Assembly: GCA_965153355.1 (NCBI GenBank)
Contig: OZ231128.1
Span: 20,088,001 to 20,152,000 of the forward strand
DNA from: Flaccisagitta enflata
Taxonomy: Eukaryota > Chaetognatha > Sagittoidea > Aphragmophora
Reading direction: 5' to 3'
DNA: 64,000 nt
Shown here: one piece after another, positions 21,254 through 33,379 of the stretch
How positions within the stretch are numbered: position 1 is the stretch's first letter
How the letters are laid out: each line of letters starts with the position of its first letter
Notes under the pieces: model-generated
The model's database searches: none
What the model saw: only the letters and a program-made list of their open reading frames with translations
Told to the model about the DNA's origin: nothing
Translations under genes and position numbers: made by a program

Positions 21254-22129
21254 AAGGGGCAGTTAGGTTTAGAAAACCATTTAAGTCCGATTCTGCCTTG
21301 AGTGTTTAGGAAACTTTCTGCCCTCATTTTCAAACGAGGATTCGGCCTTGAGTGCTTTCCTCTTCAAATTTCTGGATTGACAAAAAAGACATCGCGACAA
21401 ATTCAATTTCTAATCAATAATTGGACGGTCCAAGGGCCATGGACGGACTTTTATTACTTGGTCAATATCCTCATAATTCACGGTCGCGAAGGCAACTTTT
21501 CATCGTGAATCACCTTCGCCTCTTTGATACTATGGTTTATGAGACAATTAATGGTATATCATCTTGTTCGTATCCGTGTTGATATCGAAATGACAATTTA
21601 ATCTTCGGATTTTTTTTCTAGTCGTAGTGTCCTTTATACAGGTTCATGTCAGTATAATTTTCCGTGCCTCTAATTTTGACCGTTCCACTCGTTCCCTTTC
21701 TAAGTTGCAGTGCACAGGAAAAGCAATTTTGGAAAATCATTTCGCGTGAAATTCTTAATCTCTCTCTGAATGCAAAATTTTGCATTTCTAAGAACATGGC
21801 CCATTTCCTATATGTTTTAAAAATAGGGCCATGTTTTTAAAAATGCTAATTTATCGGGAAAAAAGTCAGTCTTCGACTTTTTGACATATTCGAGAGAAAC
21901 ATGGTTTTCATTTTCTTATGGGGAAGTTGCGGGTCTCTTCCGGCTGATTGCACCCTTGGACAAAATTGATAGGGTAAGTAAATTTGATAATTCTCTTTCA
22001 TTTGGCGCCAAGCAGAATACTCTACGACAAATATTTTATGAGTTATGAATTTTTAAATCTTTTTTTACGAAAAATTCAAATATGATTTTTTTTTATTTTT
22101 TATGATTTCATTAAGGATCAATAAAGGAG
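21254..22129. other. Anonymous AT-rich sequence
   Basis: It contains a 50-60 bp imperfect duplication (gattctgccttgagtg and gattcggccttgagtg at 21290 and 21340). No exon or RNA gene could be supported. Confidence 0.4.
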
Positions 22130-22365
22130 TGTATCTATGTTTGTTTGAGCATGCAACTATAAGAAGATATGTTTATGAGCATAGCTGCTCATCTTTGATG
22201 GCGTTTTTGAGCATTCTAGCTCATTTAGCTCATTTAGCTCAGTTTTTTTCTGATTTTAAATGGGATAGATCAATAGATGTTTTTATACTTGAGCATGTAA
22301 ATACAAAAAAACATGTTAGTTTAGCTGCTCATCTGCAAGATCTGTAAGGGTGTTTTGGAATATTA

Positions 22366-22878
22366 TACAGTATATGTCGTCTAGACTTGGAAATACAGGG
22401 GAGCTCATAACCTTAGTATCAATACAGTGAGGGGACTGATATTTTGCAAGTGTAATGTAAAGACCCTAAGGGGTTGACGATGGGGTATGGCATCCCCCTA
22501 CGGCTTACCTTGCAAAAAAAACTTTTAGTATAAAATGTTAGGATCAATCACTTTTATGGCAGAATTTCAGCTTCATCTATTTGTTTTAATTGCAAAACCA
22601 GCCTGGGATTCGAACTTGGAACTTTTAAAGAAATAAGTTGATCAAGAGGGATTTGAAGTAAAGTGAGTTAACCACTAGACCAATTCTGCCAGCTGTTCAA
22701 GCTTAACAGATTTGTGTTAGTAAATTCAAAAGAATTTTTTATCCACAGAGCTGCCATACCCCATCATCAACCCTATAGGACATAAGCATTATACAGACAC
22801 AGTTTCATTTCATTGGCACAAATGGTAATTAGGATATGAGGGCCCCCGTATTTCCAAGTCTAGACGACATCTACTGTA
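22366..22878. mobile_element. TA-flanked MITE, TACAGTAGATG family, copy 1
   Basis: The left terminus is TACAGTATATGTCGTCTAGA, continuing cttggaaatac. The right terminus is its inverse ending gtctagacgacatctactgta. The terminal inverted repeats are at least about 35 bp and bounded by TA. The interior differs from the copies at 47151 and 63243: it holds inverted taccccat segments (22480 and 22750) and a tRNA-like segment. No transposase is present. Confidence 0.85.
22601..22690 (-). pseudogene. tRNA-like / SINE-like relic inside the MITE
   Basis: On the minus strand, GGCAGAATTGGTCTAGTGG is an A-box-like start (TGGTCTAGTGG) and AGTTCGAATCCC, about 55 nt further on, is a B-box-like motif. The acceptor and T stems do not pair well, so this is not a functional tRNA. 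It is best read as a tRNA-derived relic carrying a potential RNA polymerase III internal promoter. Chance resemblance cannot be excluded. Confidence 0.35.
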
Positions 22879-23713
22879 GCTTGTTAGCTCAGTCTTTTCC
22901 TAAATTACAGATGGGATAAAAAGATAAATGCTCAGTCTTAGCTAAGTCTTTTTTTTCTGTTTTTTTTTAATGGGATAAATGAATAAATGTTTTGATGTGA
23001 GCACGCAAATACAAGAAAGCATGTCAGTGAGCATAGCTGGTTGTCTGCTTGAATGATTTTGAGCATTTTAGCTCATCTAGCTCATTTGGTTCAGTCATAT
23101 TTTTCTCTGATTTTCAGTGCCATACAATTGTCCCTGATTTGATCTAACAAATAAAAAGATTTGCAGTGACTGAAAACAAAAACCTGGTGAAAAGTGACCA
23201 ATGCTTACAACTTTTTTCCTCACGGCGACAGCCGCCATTACTGGTACATTCAGAGACAGATTAAGAATTTCACATAAGACAAGTCAAGGAATGGAGGCTT
23301 ATTTTCAACTTTTTCTCTCGATTTTTCCAACTGATGTTGAACACATAAATGATTCTCAATGCAAAAAAAATAAAAAAATTATACTAAAAATATGATGTCT
23401 TTTTAAAAAATTGTGAATTCTTCATTTTATTTTTCATCTAGAATATGATTTGACCGTGAAAATTGCCCCTTCATGTGCACCTTGACCTAACTGAGCTCTG
23501 TACGCCATTAGCCTCTGCCTTTCCTTCACTGCCAGGATTACTCGTCTCTTTTTATATGCGCCAAAACATTTGGACTAGACTGTGTTAGTCGGTTGGTTGG
23601 TCGCCGGTCGGTCCACTCAGCTTACGCGTTTGCCTTCTTGGCCTTGTTCACTCCCTTCCCATCCCACCGCTGCGCCTTTCAAGGTTGAAAACTTGTTATG
23701 ACTCCCCCATCGA

Positions 23714-24193
23714 CTTTTTGGGCAGCGGTCCCGAAGGGGACGAAGTCCTGTGGAACAAAGGGGGACTTTCTTTTGCCATTCCGTTTGTCCGTCTCTCCCT
23801 CCATCCATTTGTCCTTCCATCCATTTGTCCCCACAGGCCCTCCCAGACCTGAAATTTGTCCTCTCAGGCCTGAAATCTACCCTCTCAGGCCTGAAATCTA
23901 CCCTCACAGGCCTTTAATATGCCTTCTCAGACCTGAAATCTACCCTCTGAGGCCTTAAATCTGGATTTCAGGCCTGAGAGAGCAGATTTCTGGCTTGGGA
24001 GGGCCTGGGGGGGCGGACAGAACGAAGGACATATGGACGGATGGACGGTAGGGTGAACCAAAGTCCCCCTCTGTTCTACAGGACTTTGTTCATTATGTGG
24101 CCGCTGTCCTGCTTTCTCTCACTCCAATTCACAATCTTGCAAAGCAGGGCAACGGGTATCGCTGACCACGTATTGCCCTTTGGCGACCTGTTA
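23714..24193 (-). repeat. Family B element
   Basis: It starts TTTTTGGGCAGCGGTCCCGA and has the cgaagtcctgtggaac module with its inverse near 24061. The core is 20-21 bp units of the ctcaggcctgaaatctaccc type. It ends with the reversed head gggcaacgggtatcgctgac and ggcgacctgtt. The core units resemble those in the B copies at 17-550 and 831-1196. Confidence 0.75.
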
Positions 24194-24538
24194 TTGCTTC
24201 TTTTCCGCCTTAAGTTAAGGATTTGATGCTTACCACTACCATAACTTTGTTTCTATTTCACTCTCATGTTTCCTATCATAAAATATATTCCACTCTGTTT
24301 CCTGTTGATGCCCTGCTAGGCAAAGAAGTGCATGCAACTACACGACAGTTCACAATCATTATTTCTGGCTCAAACGTCGAGAAGCATGACGTGAGCTTGT
24401 ATTCAAAATTTCAAGGCAATCGCATCAATATTTTAGAAATTACAGCCGTTTTTGTATATGACGAGAAAAAAGAAAAACCGACAGTGTTTTTCTCCATTTT
24501 CTCACTGAACTTGCTCCAAATACAAATTTCAAATTTTT

Positions 24539-24945
24539 GAGAAAAAAAATATTTTTCAGGGTATTGGATCTAGGCAAATTAAGTCATTTCCTATCGATTG
24601 CACCCCACTTTTGAAGACCATTTTTCAAAAAAATATTTCGTGAAAATTTTTTGAGGCCCTAAGTAAAAATACTCTAAAATTTTCTAGGATTTTTGAAAAA
24701 AAAAGTATTTTTCAGGGTATTGGATCTAGGCGAATTAGGTCATTTCCCATCGATTGCACCCTACTTTTGAAGACCATTTTTCAAAAAACAATTTTATGAT
24801 TTTTTTCTCTAAGGCCCCAAGTCGCAACAACAAAAATTTCAAAGTTTTTTTTAAAAAGTCAAATTTCAAGATTTTGGATCTAGGCGAATTACATCATTTC
24901 TAATCTATTGAACCCCACTTATTTTTTCAAAAAAAATCTCTTTAG
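24539..24945 (+). repeat. Family E tandem repeat (about 160 bp, 2.5 units)
   Basis: Units share tatttttcagggtattggat, taggcgaattaggtcatttc, gattgcaccccacttttgaa and gaccatttttcaaaaaa. They occur at 24539, 24695 and, more degenerate, 24850. A reverse-oriented pair lies at 60108-60365. Positions 24200-24538 upstream show nothing supported. Confidence 0.7.
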
Positions 24946-25228
24946 GGGCTTTTTTTGGGGGCCCTTAGGGGCCCCTTAGAAGTTAGAAATTTTTGGCTTA
25001 CTGAGAGAAAGCCGCGTAAGAAATTGAATCTCCGTCAAACAAAACTAAGAACATCTAGATTGGTGATGATTTACGTCTGTCGTGACTCTTGACACTTCAG
25101 GGGGCGAGTTTTTTTCAAACGGAGATGCAATTCCAGCCTTATAATTCTTAAGTTATCAGCTCGTCCCCTAGCCCTGCCTTGCCTTGCACAGCTAACTGAT
25201 TTTCTACAGAAAATTCCATATCCAAACG

Positions 25229-25396
<168 letters not shown>

Positions 25397-25618
25397 GCTT
25401 TCTCTCTCTCTCATTCTTGACCCCCGCTAAGTTTTATTTTGGCAAAATGATGATTGAGTTGGTAAATGGAAAAACGCCGCTAGCGTATCATTTCTTCGAT
25501 GAGTTATGATACAATACAATGCCCGAAACACTACAACGCTACCAAGTAGCCGTGATGAAAGAACTTACCACGAAAACCGGGGAAGCTAAGTATAACCAAC
25601 TCAGGCGTGTTTAAAGTT

Positions 25619-25830
25619 GAGTATTTCCCCCCTCCCCGAGGGGGGGGGGGAATAAAATAAAAGGGTTTGAAGATGGGGAAGAAAATATAAAGCTTGAAAA
25701 AAAGAAAAAAGAATTTTTTTTAAGATTTAACACTTTTGGTAGTACCAAAAGGTAAAATTTATTTACTACAACATAATTTAACACTATTTAAACCTAAAAT
25801 ATACTGTTTTAAAGCTTAGAGTGGGAAAAA
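25619..25830 (-). repeat. Family C dispersed repeat, second copy
   Basis: This is the reverse-oriented partner of 12948-13160. It begins with the C/G hairpin (ccccgaggggggggg), then gaagatggggaagaaaat, taccaaaaggtaaaa and ctaaaatatactgtttt. Positions 25831-26195 hold nothing recognised. Confidence 0.7.
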
Positions 25831-26204
25831 ATCAAAGATTTTGTAACGCAACATGATGTGTTGTGGGGAAGGAAATCAAAGGCGGGGGGGGGGTGATAAA
25901 ATCAAAAGCCGCTCAATTATATACACCCCTGTTACCAACTTATAGTGTCACCACTAAACAACTTATTAACCGACTCTACTGAGAGTTGGCGTGTCCTCAT
26001 AGTTGCCTAAACATATGCTCTATGCCAAAAAATGTGAACAAGAATTTGTGTCCGATTTTGTGCGCCAAAAACATTTCTGCTTCATGCCTTTGCTTCTGCA
26101 TGAAGAATCACAATTCAATCAACAGTTCTCCTTCTGAACAACTCTATATATCTGTCTTCTGATCTCAGTTGCGTCTTTCTATCTGTGACTGTTATTTTCT
26201 CTCT

Positions 26205-26220
26205 CTCTGTCTATCTGTCA

Positions 26221-26296
<76 letters not shown>

Positions 26297-26298
26297 AA
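26205..26298. repeat. (TGTC)n(CT)n microsatellite
   Basis: Short TGTC run followed by about 55 bp of CT. Confidence 0.9.
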
Positions 26299-26559
26299 AT
26301 GCAATGTGTGCAAAAAACAAAAAGAAACCATTTGTGAGGATTGAGGGAATTTCAGAGATTTGGTTGATCGCATTGGTTAGGGCGAGAAGATCAACTGACA
26401 ATTAAAGGCTCGGGATTAAGGAAGTGCTTTTCGAGAATTTGAGACTTACAAGATGATTTGGACTAAATGGACTTTTTGGGATGCGTGCACGAGACTACAA
26501 TCACTACAGACTCTCACGGGTCACCTCTTTGTGAGTCGGTAGGTCGGTTGCTCTACGTA

Positions 26560-26870
26560 CGCCCGTACCCCCCTCGTGGATACTCTCGCGGGCGGCAGTT
26601 TTGTTGCGCACCTGCCCAAGTGTATTACGAGACCTTTTTCGTCGCTGCCGCTGCCCATCCGCTGCCCATCCGCTGCCCATCCGCTTACGACTTGTCGCTA
26701 TGGTAGCTGTATGTACATCATCGTCTGATATCATTTTAAATCCAGTCAGGTGTTGTTTTCCACTTATCATCTTTTTAGTCGCGGACTAGCGGCTTCGTGC
26801 ATCTATCCGTCTATCCATCGGTCTGTTGGTCCGTTGGTATGTGATGCAAACTTTGAAAGGTGCGAAAACT
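26560..26870 (-). repeat. Degenerate family A-like fragments
   Basis: At 26777 the sequence tttttagtcgcggactagcg followed by a ccgt/ccat/ggtc run resembles a reversed A end. At 26640-26690 there are three copies of ccgctgcccat in tandem. Limits are unclear. Confidence 0.4.
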
Positions 26871-27120
26871 TGCATGAGAGATGCCGTGCGTGTGTGTGGG
26901 AGATGGAGGCGGGTTGTACGCCCCTGCTTTCTCGTTCGAGACGAGAGTGTAACCCCGCGTTACTTGTTTCTTTTTTTTTTTCCTTTTTTCGATGATGATT
27001 CTAATAATTTTGGTTAGTGTAATTCTATTCCGGAATCTCGATATCCCTTATTCATCAGCATGCGATCTTATTCTCCTAGAGATGAAATAACTTGAAACGC
27101 CATATGATATTTGGATTGAA

Positions 27121-27299
27121 AACAAGGCCAGATACACGGCTACCGAAGGCGGGTGGGCAGGGGCCATATTTGAGGGCACTAAACCATTTGGGCAGGAGCA
27201 GTGAGGTCCAAAAATAAAATCACAAAGAAATAAAGTGTGACAGACAGACAGACAGACCGACAAAGCTGGGTGTAGAGTCGCGTGCACGCGACTAAAAAA
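27121..27299 (+). repeat. Family A element with perfect terminal palindrome
   Basis: It starts AACAAGGCCAGATACACGGC and has gggtgggcaggggccatatt, gggcaggagcagtgagg and a (GACA)n run. It ends with GTCGCGTGCACGCGAC at 27277-27292, a perfect 16-bp palindrome, then TAAAAA. Confidence 0.8.
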
Positions 27300-28235
27300 A
27301 CAAAAATACTTGTTGGTTAGATCCAAAGAGACAGATGGGCGAAACGACGAGACCGAGATGAAAGAGAAGGTTTACAGGATAAAGCTTTTCGCACAAAAGT
27401 CAATGGACCTGAATAACAGAACTCTCGATAGGCGGCTGGGGATGGACCGACAGGCTGATTGACAAACAGACAGACGGATGGATTGACTGACTGATCAAGA
27501 AAAAAAGTATCTTCGGGCCTCGTGTGAGATGACGGTGATCAAGCGCACGCAGGAAATGAGCAAATGGGAGTTATGACCTCGGGTCACGTTCGAGGTGTAA
27601 ATCCGGTCGTGCACGAGACAAATGGACAGTCAATAAACAAATCACGAATAGTGGTTTATAAGATTGTATATATAGTATTCATCATAGAATTAACTTTGAT
27701 CTAACCAGCTGCCAACTTTTGCCAATCAGAAAAAGCTCATCAACCTGAGATTTCTCCTTGCTGTCAAGACCCTTCTTTTCTTTTTCTCATTTTTTAAGAT
27801 TCAAACTTGCAAAAATTCCCTCAATAAAAATCTGATAAGCAAAAATATAAATCTTTTTTTTTTCTGCAAGTTTTTCACAGGTTTTTCGTCAATTTGAATA
27901 AAGTTTTTCGCTACATGGGCATGCCTGCAGATTTCTTAAACTCACTGGTGCACTCAATTTGCTGCTATCAAACAAAATAATTCCCTATCATTACTTTGAA
28001 CATTCTAAAGTTTGAATATCTTCCAACAACTAAATTTTTTCAAACAATGATACTGATGTTAAAGAACATCAATGTTAATAACATATAACAGACTAAAAGC
28101 ACCATCTGCATATATTCTACAAAGAGTAGTTCATTGACAGAAATGTTGTTCAAAAATCAAATTAGCTTTATAAAAGATATAGCTGATCCATTAGTCTATT
28201 GGTCCATATATCATATAAAGCACAACTTGAAAAAA
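27300..28235. other. Anonymous sequence
   Basis: AT-rich. No exon, RNA or clear repeat could be supported. A short inverted-looking GACA/GACT stretch at 27450-27500 resembles the central run of family A elements. Confidence 0.4.
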
Positions 28236-28440
28236 CAAAGCCGGGTACACGGCTACCTAAGTTACATGCTGGTGGGCAAAGAGCAGTGATGAAAAAGGCA
28301 AACCGTGCTTTTGGGCAGGAGCAGTTAAGCAATAACTGCCCATAATTGCCGAAAAAGTAAAAAAAATAAAGTTTACAGACAGACCAACCTATAGACCAAT
28401 GGACGGATGGACAAAGTGGGTTCTAGACTTGTGTATATGT
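28236..28440 (+). repeat. Diverged family A element
   Basis: It starts caaagccgggtacacggcta and contains gggcaggagcagttaag, gccgaaaaagtaaaa and gacagaccaacctatagacc. The terminal hairpin has decayed (tctagacttgtg). Confidence 0.65.
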
Positions 28441-28612
28441 GAATAGAAATGTTACAACCTATTTCGACCAATGCACCTCTGATTGCCTCTGTCCCCTCAT
28501 TACTGATATGTTAGCAAATCAGGAGTAAAAATTCACTATCTCCACAGAATGCACAATTACTTTGATAAATATTTTAGATAAAGATGATGCTGTTATTCAA
28601 ACATTTTCTTCA

Positions 28613-28945
28613 TCACAAGTAAAATGAAGAGATACATTCACCATTCGTATTCTGTCCATTGACTGTGAAATGGTAGAGGATGGATGAGGCGTAAGGTCGA
28701 GCGGCCGACGTAATGAAAAAGGAGGTTTTGGGGGTTATTGGGAGGGGGGTAGGGGAGAAAAGCGGAACATGACGGGATATTTGAAATTCTTTTGTTTCGG
28801 AAGCTGGACACGTTCCTAACATGACTTTATTTAGGTCACAACCCCGAGGCGCTAAATCATAGGTTTTTACGCTTTCTTTGACTTTTTGTAATGATTCATG
28901 ATTCACGATCGAAATGGTTTTCGGCCGCTTGCGAAAAAAACTCAT
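28613..28945 (-). CDS. Hypothetical open frame, 110 codons, coding status doubtful
   Basis: A frame of non-repetitive composition starting MSFFRKRPKTISIVNHE and ending with a stop at 28613. It has no recognisable domain, signal peptide or membrane segment, and no clear splice sites or partner exons. It is listed only because it lies outside the tandem repeats that explain most frames here. A chance frame in AT-rich DNA is at least as likely. Confidence 0.12.
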   Translation of the reverse strand: MSFFRKRPKTISIVNHESLQKVKESVKTYDLAPRGCDLNKVMLGTCPASETKEFQISRHVPLFSPTPLPITPKTSFFITSAARPYASSILYHFTVNGQNTNGECISSFYL

Positions 28946-28949
28946 TAAA

Positions 28950-30330
28950 TTACAGTCATTTTAGCAACGATAGTATTCATGAAATTTTAGCCAAATCAGT
29001 TATCAATGAATGTTGATTCAATTTTTAAAAAATCAATTAGAATTCAAGTCAATTCAATTTCATGTTACCATTCCGCACGCAACGTGTTGGCCTTGTTTAT
29101 ATCATGTTTCTATTTGGCTTCATTTTCCAAACACGAATTTGTCATTGCAGAAAATTCCCGATCCCTGAAACAATGCTTTACAGTGTTTTTAATGCATCAT
29201 CATAATTTCTCACAGAAATAGAAAAAAAATCTTTTTAGGAAACTGAAAGCACTAGTTTTCTTTTTGCGTTTTTAAGACATCTTCTACAAGAAATAAAAGT
29301 GATTGTTTCAGGTCTACCAGGTAACTCTTAATGCTTTGACACATGTTGGTTTCGATTGCGAATATGAGTTTTTTCTGAAATGATCAATAGTGGATCTATT
29401 GGCGCTTTTGAGTTATGGGGGAGATTTGCTTCGGGGTCAGGGGTGCACACTGGAAAATAGGGCATGCTTACCCGTCTGTACCATCTGTCTGGAGTCTGTG
29501 AGAGCAATGGTTTACATTTTTGTACATAAAGGCCACCTCTTTTGATTGCCAGAAAGTGCAATGAAAACAAAAAACTCTCACTCCCCTGCAGCTTCTCCTG
29601 CCTCTCAGCTGTCTCTGCTGTTCCTCAGCTGCATTTTGGTCCCGTTTTTTAAGGGAAAAAATCGATGAAAGATGCGATGATGGATTTCCATAATGCAATG
29701 AGCAGATATTGCAACTATTTTCCATGTGCTATAACTCCTAAAGTGATAAAAAGTGTATCTTCAGATTTTGAACCTAGAATCGTTATTGCCATAGCTACAG
29801 ATAGAGCCTAGTCTTTCCATGGCAAAAGGCGGCAATGGATTTTTTTTCTGTCTCAGTAATGATATAAAGAGGAAAACATTACTAAAAGTAACTTTCTGGG
29901 CAATAAAAGATAAAGAATTGTTCAAAATTGGTGTGGATCACTTTCCATAAGACCTATCTATAGATCTATCAATCAAAAATTGAAATAGAAAATTCATTGT
30001 TTATTCGCCATATTACTAAAAAAACGCCCTTAGTGGGGTGGTGTCAGCGTCTTGGTTGGGTTTAGGTTTTAAGGCGTGGTGTTAGGGTCAGGGAAAAGTT
30101 ATAGGGTGAGGGTTTTGGTTATGAATTCATGACAGAAAAAGCAATCTGGTTATGGAAATTTTAGCTCTATATTTTACTCATCTTCAACTCTCAGTTCACC
30201 AACAATGATGCAATTACCTTCGTTGGCTTATCTGAAACAACGCCATTACAACACAATCAACCCCTGGAGTCCATATGCCTTGAATTTTACGGTGTTTTGT
30301 TCCCTCTTCTCTCGCAATCGGGATTTTACA
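28950..30330. other. Anonymous AT-rich sequence
   Basis: No repeat structure, splice-bounded exon or RNA could be supported. A GGTT/GGGT-rich patch lies at 30050-30125. Confidence 0.4.
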
Positions 30331-30336
30331 ATCGTA

Positions 30337-30380
30337 TTCATCGTCATCATCATCATCATCATCATCATCATCGTCATCGC

Positions 30381-30413
<33 letters not shown>

Positions 30414-30446
30414 TATCATCATCTGTGATTTTCCTTGCCCCATAAA

Positions 30447-30472
<26 letters not shown>
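30337..30472. repeat. (CAT)n microsatellite followed by (CT)n
   Basis: Imperfect CAT/CGT units at 30337-30425, then about 26 bp of CT at 30447-30472. Confidence 0.9.
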
Positions 30473-30477
<5 letters not shown>

Positions 30478-30774
30478 TTCAGTTCTCCATGGACCTCATG
30501 GTGTTTTTCTGTTTGGCTCTCGAACTTCTTTCTAAGTATAACCGATGGAAAACTAAATGAGAGGGAAGGGGATTGATTCTCAGCCTTTTCTTCTTCGTCT
30601 GTCCATCTGTTTGTATGTCTGTTTAATTGTCCACTTCATCTGTTAACAAGGACATGGAGCCCAATTTGATAGTTTTTTTTCCGCTCCATTCCTCAGTCTG
30701 CCCACCTGCTTATTACACTCCCGTGCGTTTGTCTGTCCCAATCTGCTCATCTGCTTATTATACTTCTATGCGTT

Positions 30775-31020
30775 TGTCTTGTCCAAGTCCGTCTGTTTTT
30801 TTAGGCGCACCTCTATAACTGGCTGTGTCCATCGGTCGGTTGGTCGATCGGTCGGTCGGTCGGGTAACGCATTCGTTCGACAATCCACACATCGCACTTT
30901 ATTGGCCTACTTAGCCTTGTTTTTAGATGCGTCCTCGCATCTCTATAATAGGCTGTGTCCGTCGATCGGTCGGTCAGTTGGTTGGTTGGTTGGTTGGTCG
31001 GTTGGTTGGTCGGTAAAGCA
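30775..31020 (-). repeat. Two partial family A-like ends
   Basis: Two successive segments (ctgtgtccatcggtcggttg at 30823 and ctgtgtccgtcgatcggtcg at 30953) each lead into ggtc/ggtt runs. Each is preceded by acttagccttg or tcgcatctctata. They look like decayed A copies arranged in tandem. Confidence 0.45.
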
Positions 31021-31139
31021 TTCATTAAAAACATCAAAATCAATCATTTTTTCAACAGAAAAGTGGTTCTACCCCAGTAAAAGAAGCATACATCAAGTAA
31101 TTCATTCATTCAATCATTCATTTATTCACAAATGACATT

Positions 31140-32940
31140 CATTCATAAAAAAAACATTCATTCATAAAAAACGTTCATTCAAAGAGGACGCATCGTTGGC
31201 CTACTTGGCCTTGTTTTTTTGCAAAATCATTGTGTATCAAGTTGACCAACCGGTTTACAATTCAGTGTCAGTCTAGATCAAGCTCGGTAATTAGTATTTC
31301 TCTTGTTCATGATCATAATCTTTTTGTCTGTCAGTAGATGTCTGTCTGCTTCTCTATCCCTCATTCTCTTTTATTTTTCATTGGCTATTTTTTTCTATAA
31401 CCTCTTTTATCTGATAATTAGATTGAGAAAACGAATCACTTATTGAATGAGAGAAAGCAGTATTTTTCCCCCCATGAGTGTTGCCCACTTTCTCTCTCCT
31501 GGAAGTGTTCTTCTAAGAACAAGCTGCCAATTCAACTTTTCCTCAGAGGATGAAACGAGATTAAGGGGGCGTTTCTAGTCAGAGACAATCGCGTTTTTAA
31601 CGGGCCACTCAGTCGTTTGCTTCATTTGTTGGCTCGCACCACTCACTCGCTCCGCAGCACTCCGCTTCCCTACGTTTGCTTCCCTACGCTCGCTTCATTC
31701 ACTTACTTCGCTCACTCCCTCGTAGGACTACGAAATTCATAAATATGTGTTTATGCTGTAATCGCGTTTGGCGGGAATGAACGCGTTTTTCGTCTTCACT
31801 AGATACACGCCCTAAGTCAACCGCATCTCAACTCATCTCAGTAGTAAATTATGTATTTTCATCAAAAATACTGAGTAACAACAATCACGAGAAATTCAGC
31901 AGATTAATGGATTGTAACAATGTACTTACAGCAATACTAGTCCATTACAGATCATCGAATCCCGCGAAACAAAGCAAAATAAAATTCTGCGCGTCTCTTC
32001 TCATTTCCCAAGATTTGCTCGCATCTCTTTTCTCCGCGTCCAAAATATTTTTACCGTTAAAACGTGACATATATAATTTCAACGGAACATTCATTGAAAC
32101 GGTTTTCAAATATTTCACCTCATTTCGAGCGATCTCTTTTCTAACAGCATTGTGATAACGTGTCTGCGCCGGATGATTTATGAATCACTTATTCTCCGTC
32201 CACGAGATAGTCATTTTGAAGCTCTCTTTTGAAAGGCTTGGGTACTTGAATAGAACAAAAATGAAATGCTGCATGTACGTTAACTGGGCCAGCTGAAATC
32301 AAGCGCCTGAATGTGTCAACAGTGGTAAAAATAATAAAACAGCTTGAAAGTTTAGCTCTTACCTTAGAATTTGTTACTCATTTGGATTATACAAAAAAAA
32401 ATATTCTAACTCTTAAAGTTAAACATTGTTCATTTTTTTTTCAGCTTTTTTTTCATGAAAAACAGTGTGACACATGTGTGACAGGGTGTTTACACATTAG
32501 GAAACTTTAAAAATAGATATATCAGGCTGGTTCTAAGTGACATGAATTTTTGAAATTTGACATTTAACCTGGGCTATGTATATACGGAATGGGAGAAAAA
32601 GAAAACACACCCATAATTACGTGTGTTTTTTTGTATGGCATACCATATCATGTCAAAATTGGATAAGTCATCATTTTAGTCATCAACTATGCCCGACCTT
32701 TACCATAGTAAATGACCACCAATACCCATTCAATTTGTTGTGTTGCTTTGGAAATTACCAGTAAATAAAAGTGTGTCTTACCATAGTGGATATGAAGTGT
32801 AACAATAGTCTGACATGGAATTTGGCTTTTTTTTTTTGAGTACTTATCCTATCAAAATCTTGAGTATGAGTAGTAGTTTCAAACTGGAACCCAGGTGATC
32901 ACTTACAGGTTTCTTCATCAATAATGCTATAAGCAGGATA
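31140..32940. other. Anonymous sequence
   Basis: Mostly AT-rich. A CGCT/CACT-rich patch (ctcactcgctccgcagcac) lies at 31640-31720. No gene could be supported. Confidence 0.4.
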
Positions 32941-32942
32941 AA

Positions 32943-33142
32943 ACAAGGCCATACCGTGACACAAATCGCGTGCGGGTGGGCAGGGGCAGTGAAAAAATAG
33001 ACCAACCAAGTTGTTGGGCAAGAGCAGTAACTCCGAAACCGCCCGTAAGCGCCAAAAAAGCAAAGTGTTACGGACGACGGATGGACAGACCAACCAACAG
33101 ACGGACGGAGCAGGTTGTAGAGTCGCGTGCACGCGACTTAAA
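32943..33142 (+). repeat. Family A element with perfect terminal palindrome
   Basis: It starts aacaaggccataccgtgac and contains gcgggtgggcaggggcagtg, gttgggcaagagcagtaac, gcgccaaaaaagcaaagtg and a gac/ccaacc run. It ends GTCGCGTGCACGCGAC at 33122-33137. Immediately outside, TAAAA occurs both before CAAGG and after the hairpin, a possible short target duplication. Confidence 0.8.
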
Positions 33143-33379
33143 ATGTTTTTTCTAGCCTCTTTGTCATGGATTTCAGCTGGCCCGATTTACATATATTATG
33201 ATATATATAAAGGACGGATCATTAACGTCTTGCTAAATTTATAATCACATTTGCATGAACAACGTCCACGTCATCTATCTACGCCTATCATCTTTAGTGC
33301 CTTAATAGGCCACAAGTCTGACGAGCAAATTTTATTAACGTCCGTCGAAGTGGATGCGACGTCTGCGTAAACCGCGCCA

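Larger units (their letters stand above)
22130..23110. repeat. Degenerate GAGCAT/TAGCTCAT repeat split by a MITE
   Basis: Units carry ttgagcatgcaactataaga, agctgctcatctttgatgg, ttttagctcatttagctcag and aatgggataaa. They lie at about 22135-22345 and again at 22885-23110. The MITE at 22366-22878 separates the two blocks. Confidence 0.65.

Noticed and set aside
27121-27299. Family A assigned as a Helitron
   Set aside because: The terminal hairpin plus CTAA is suggestive, but the other end lacks TC, the hairpin overlaps the CTAA, and insertion between A and T is not consistent. Left unclassified.
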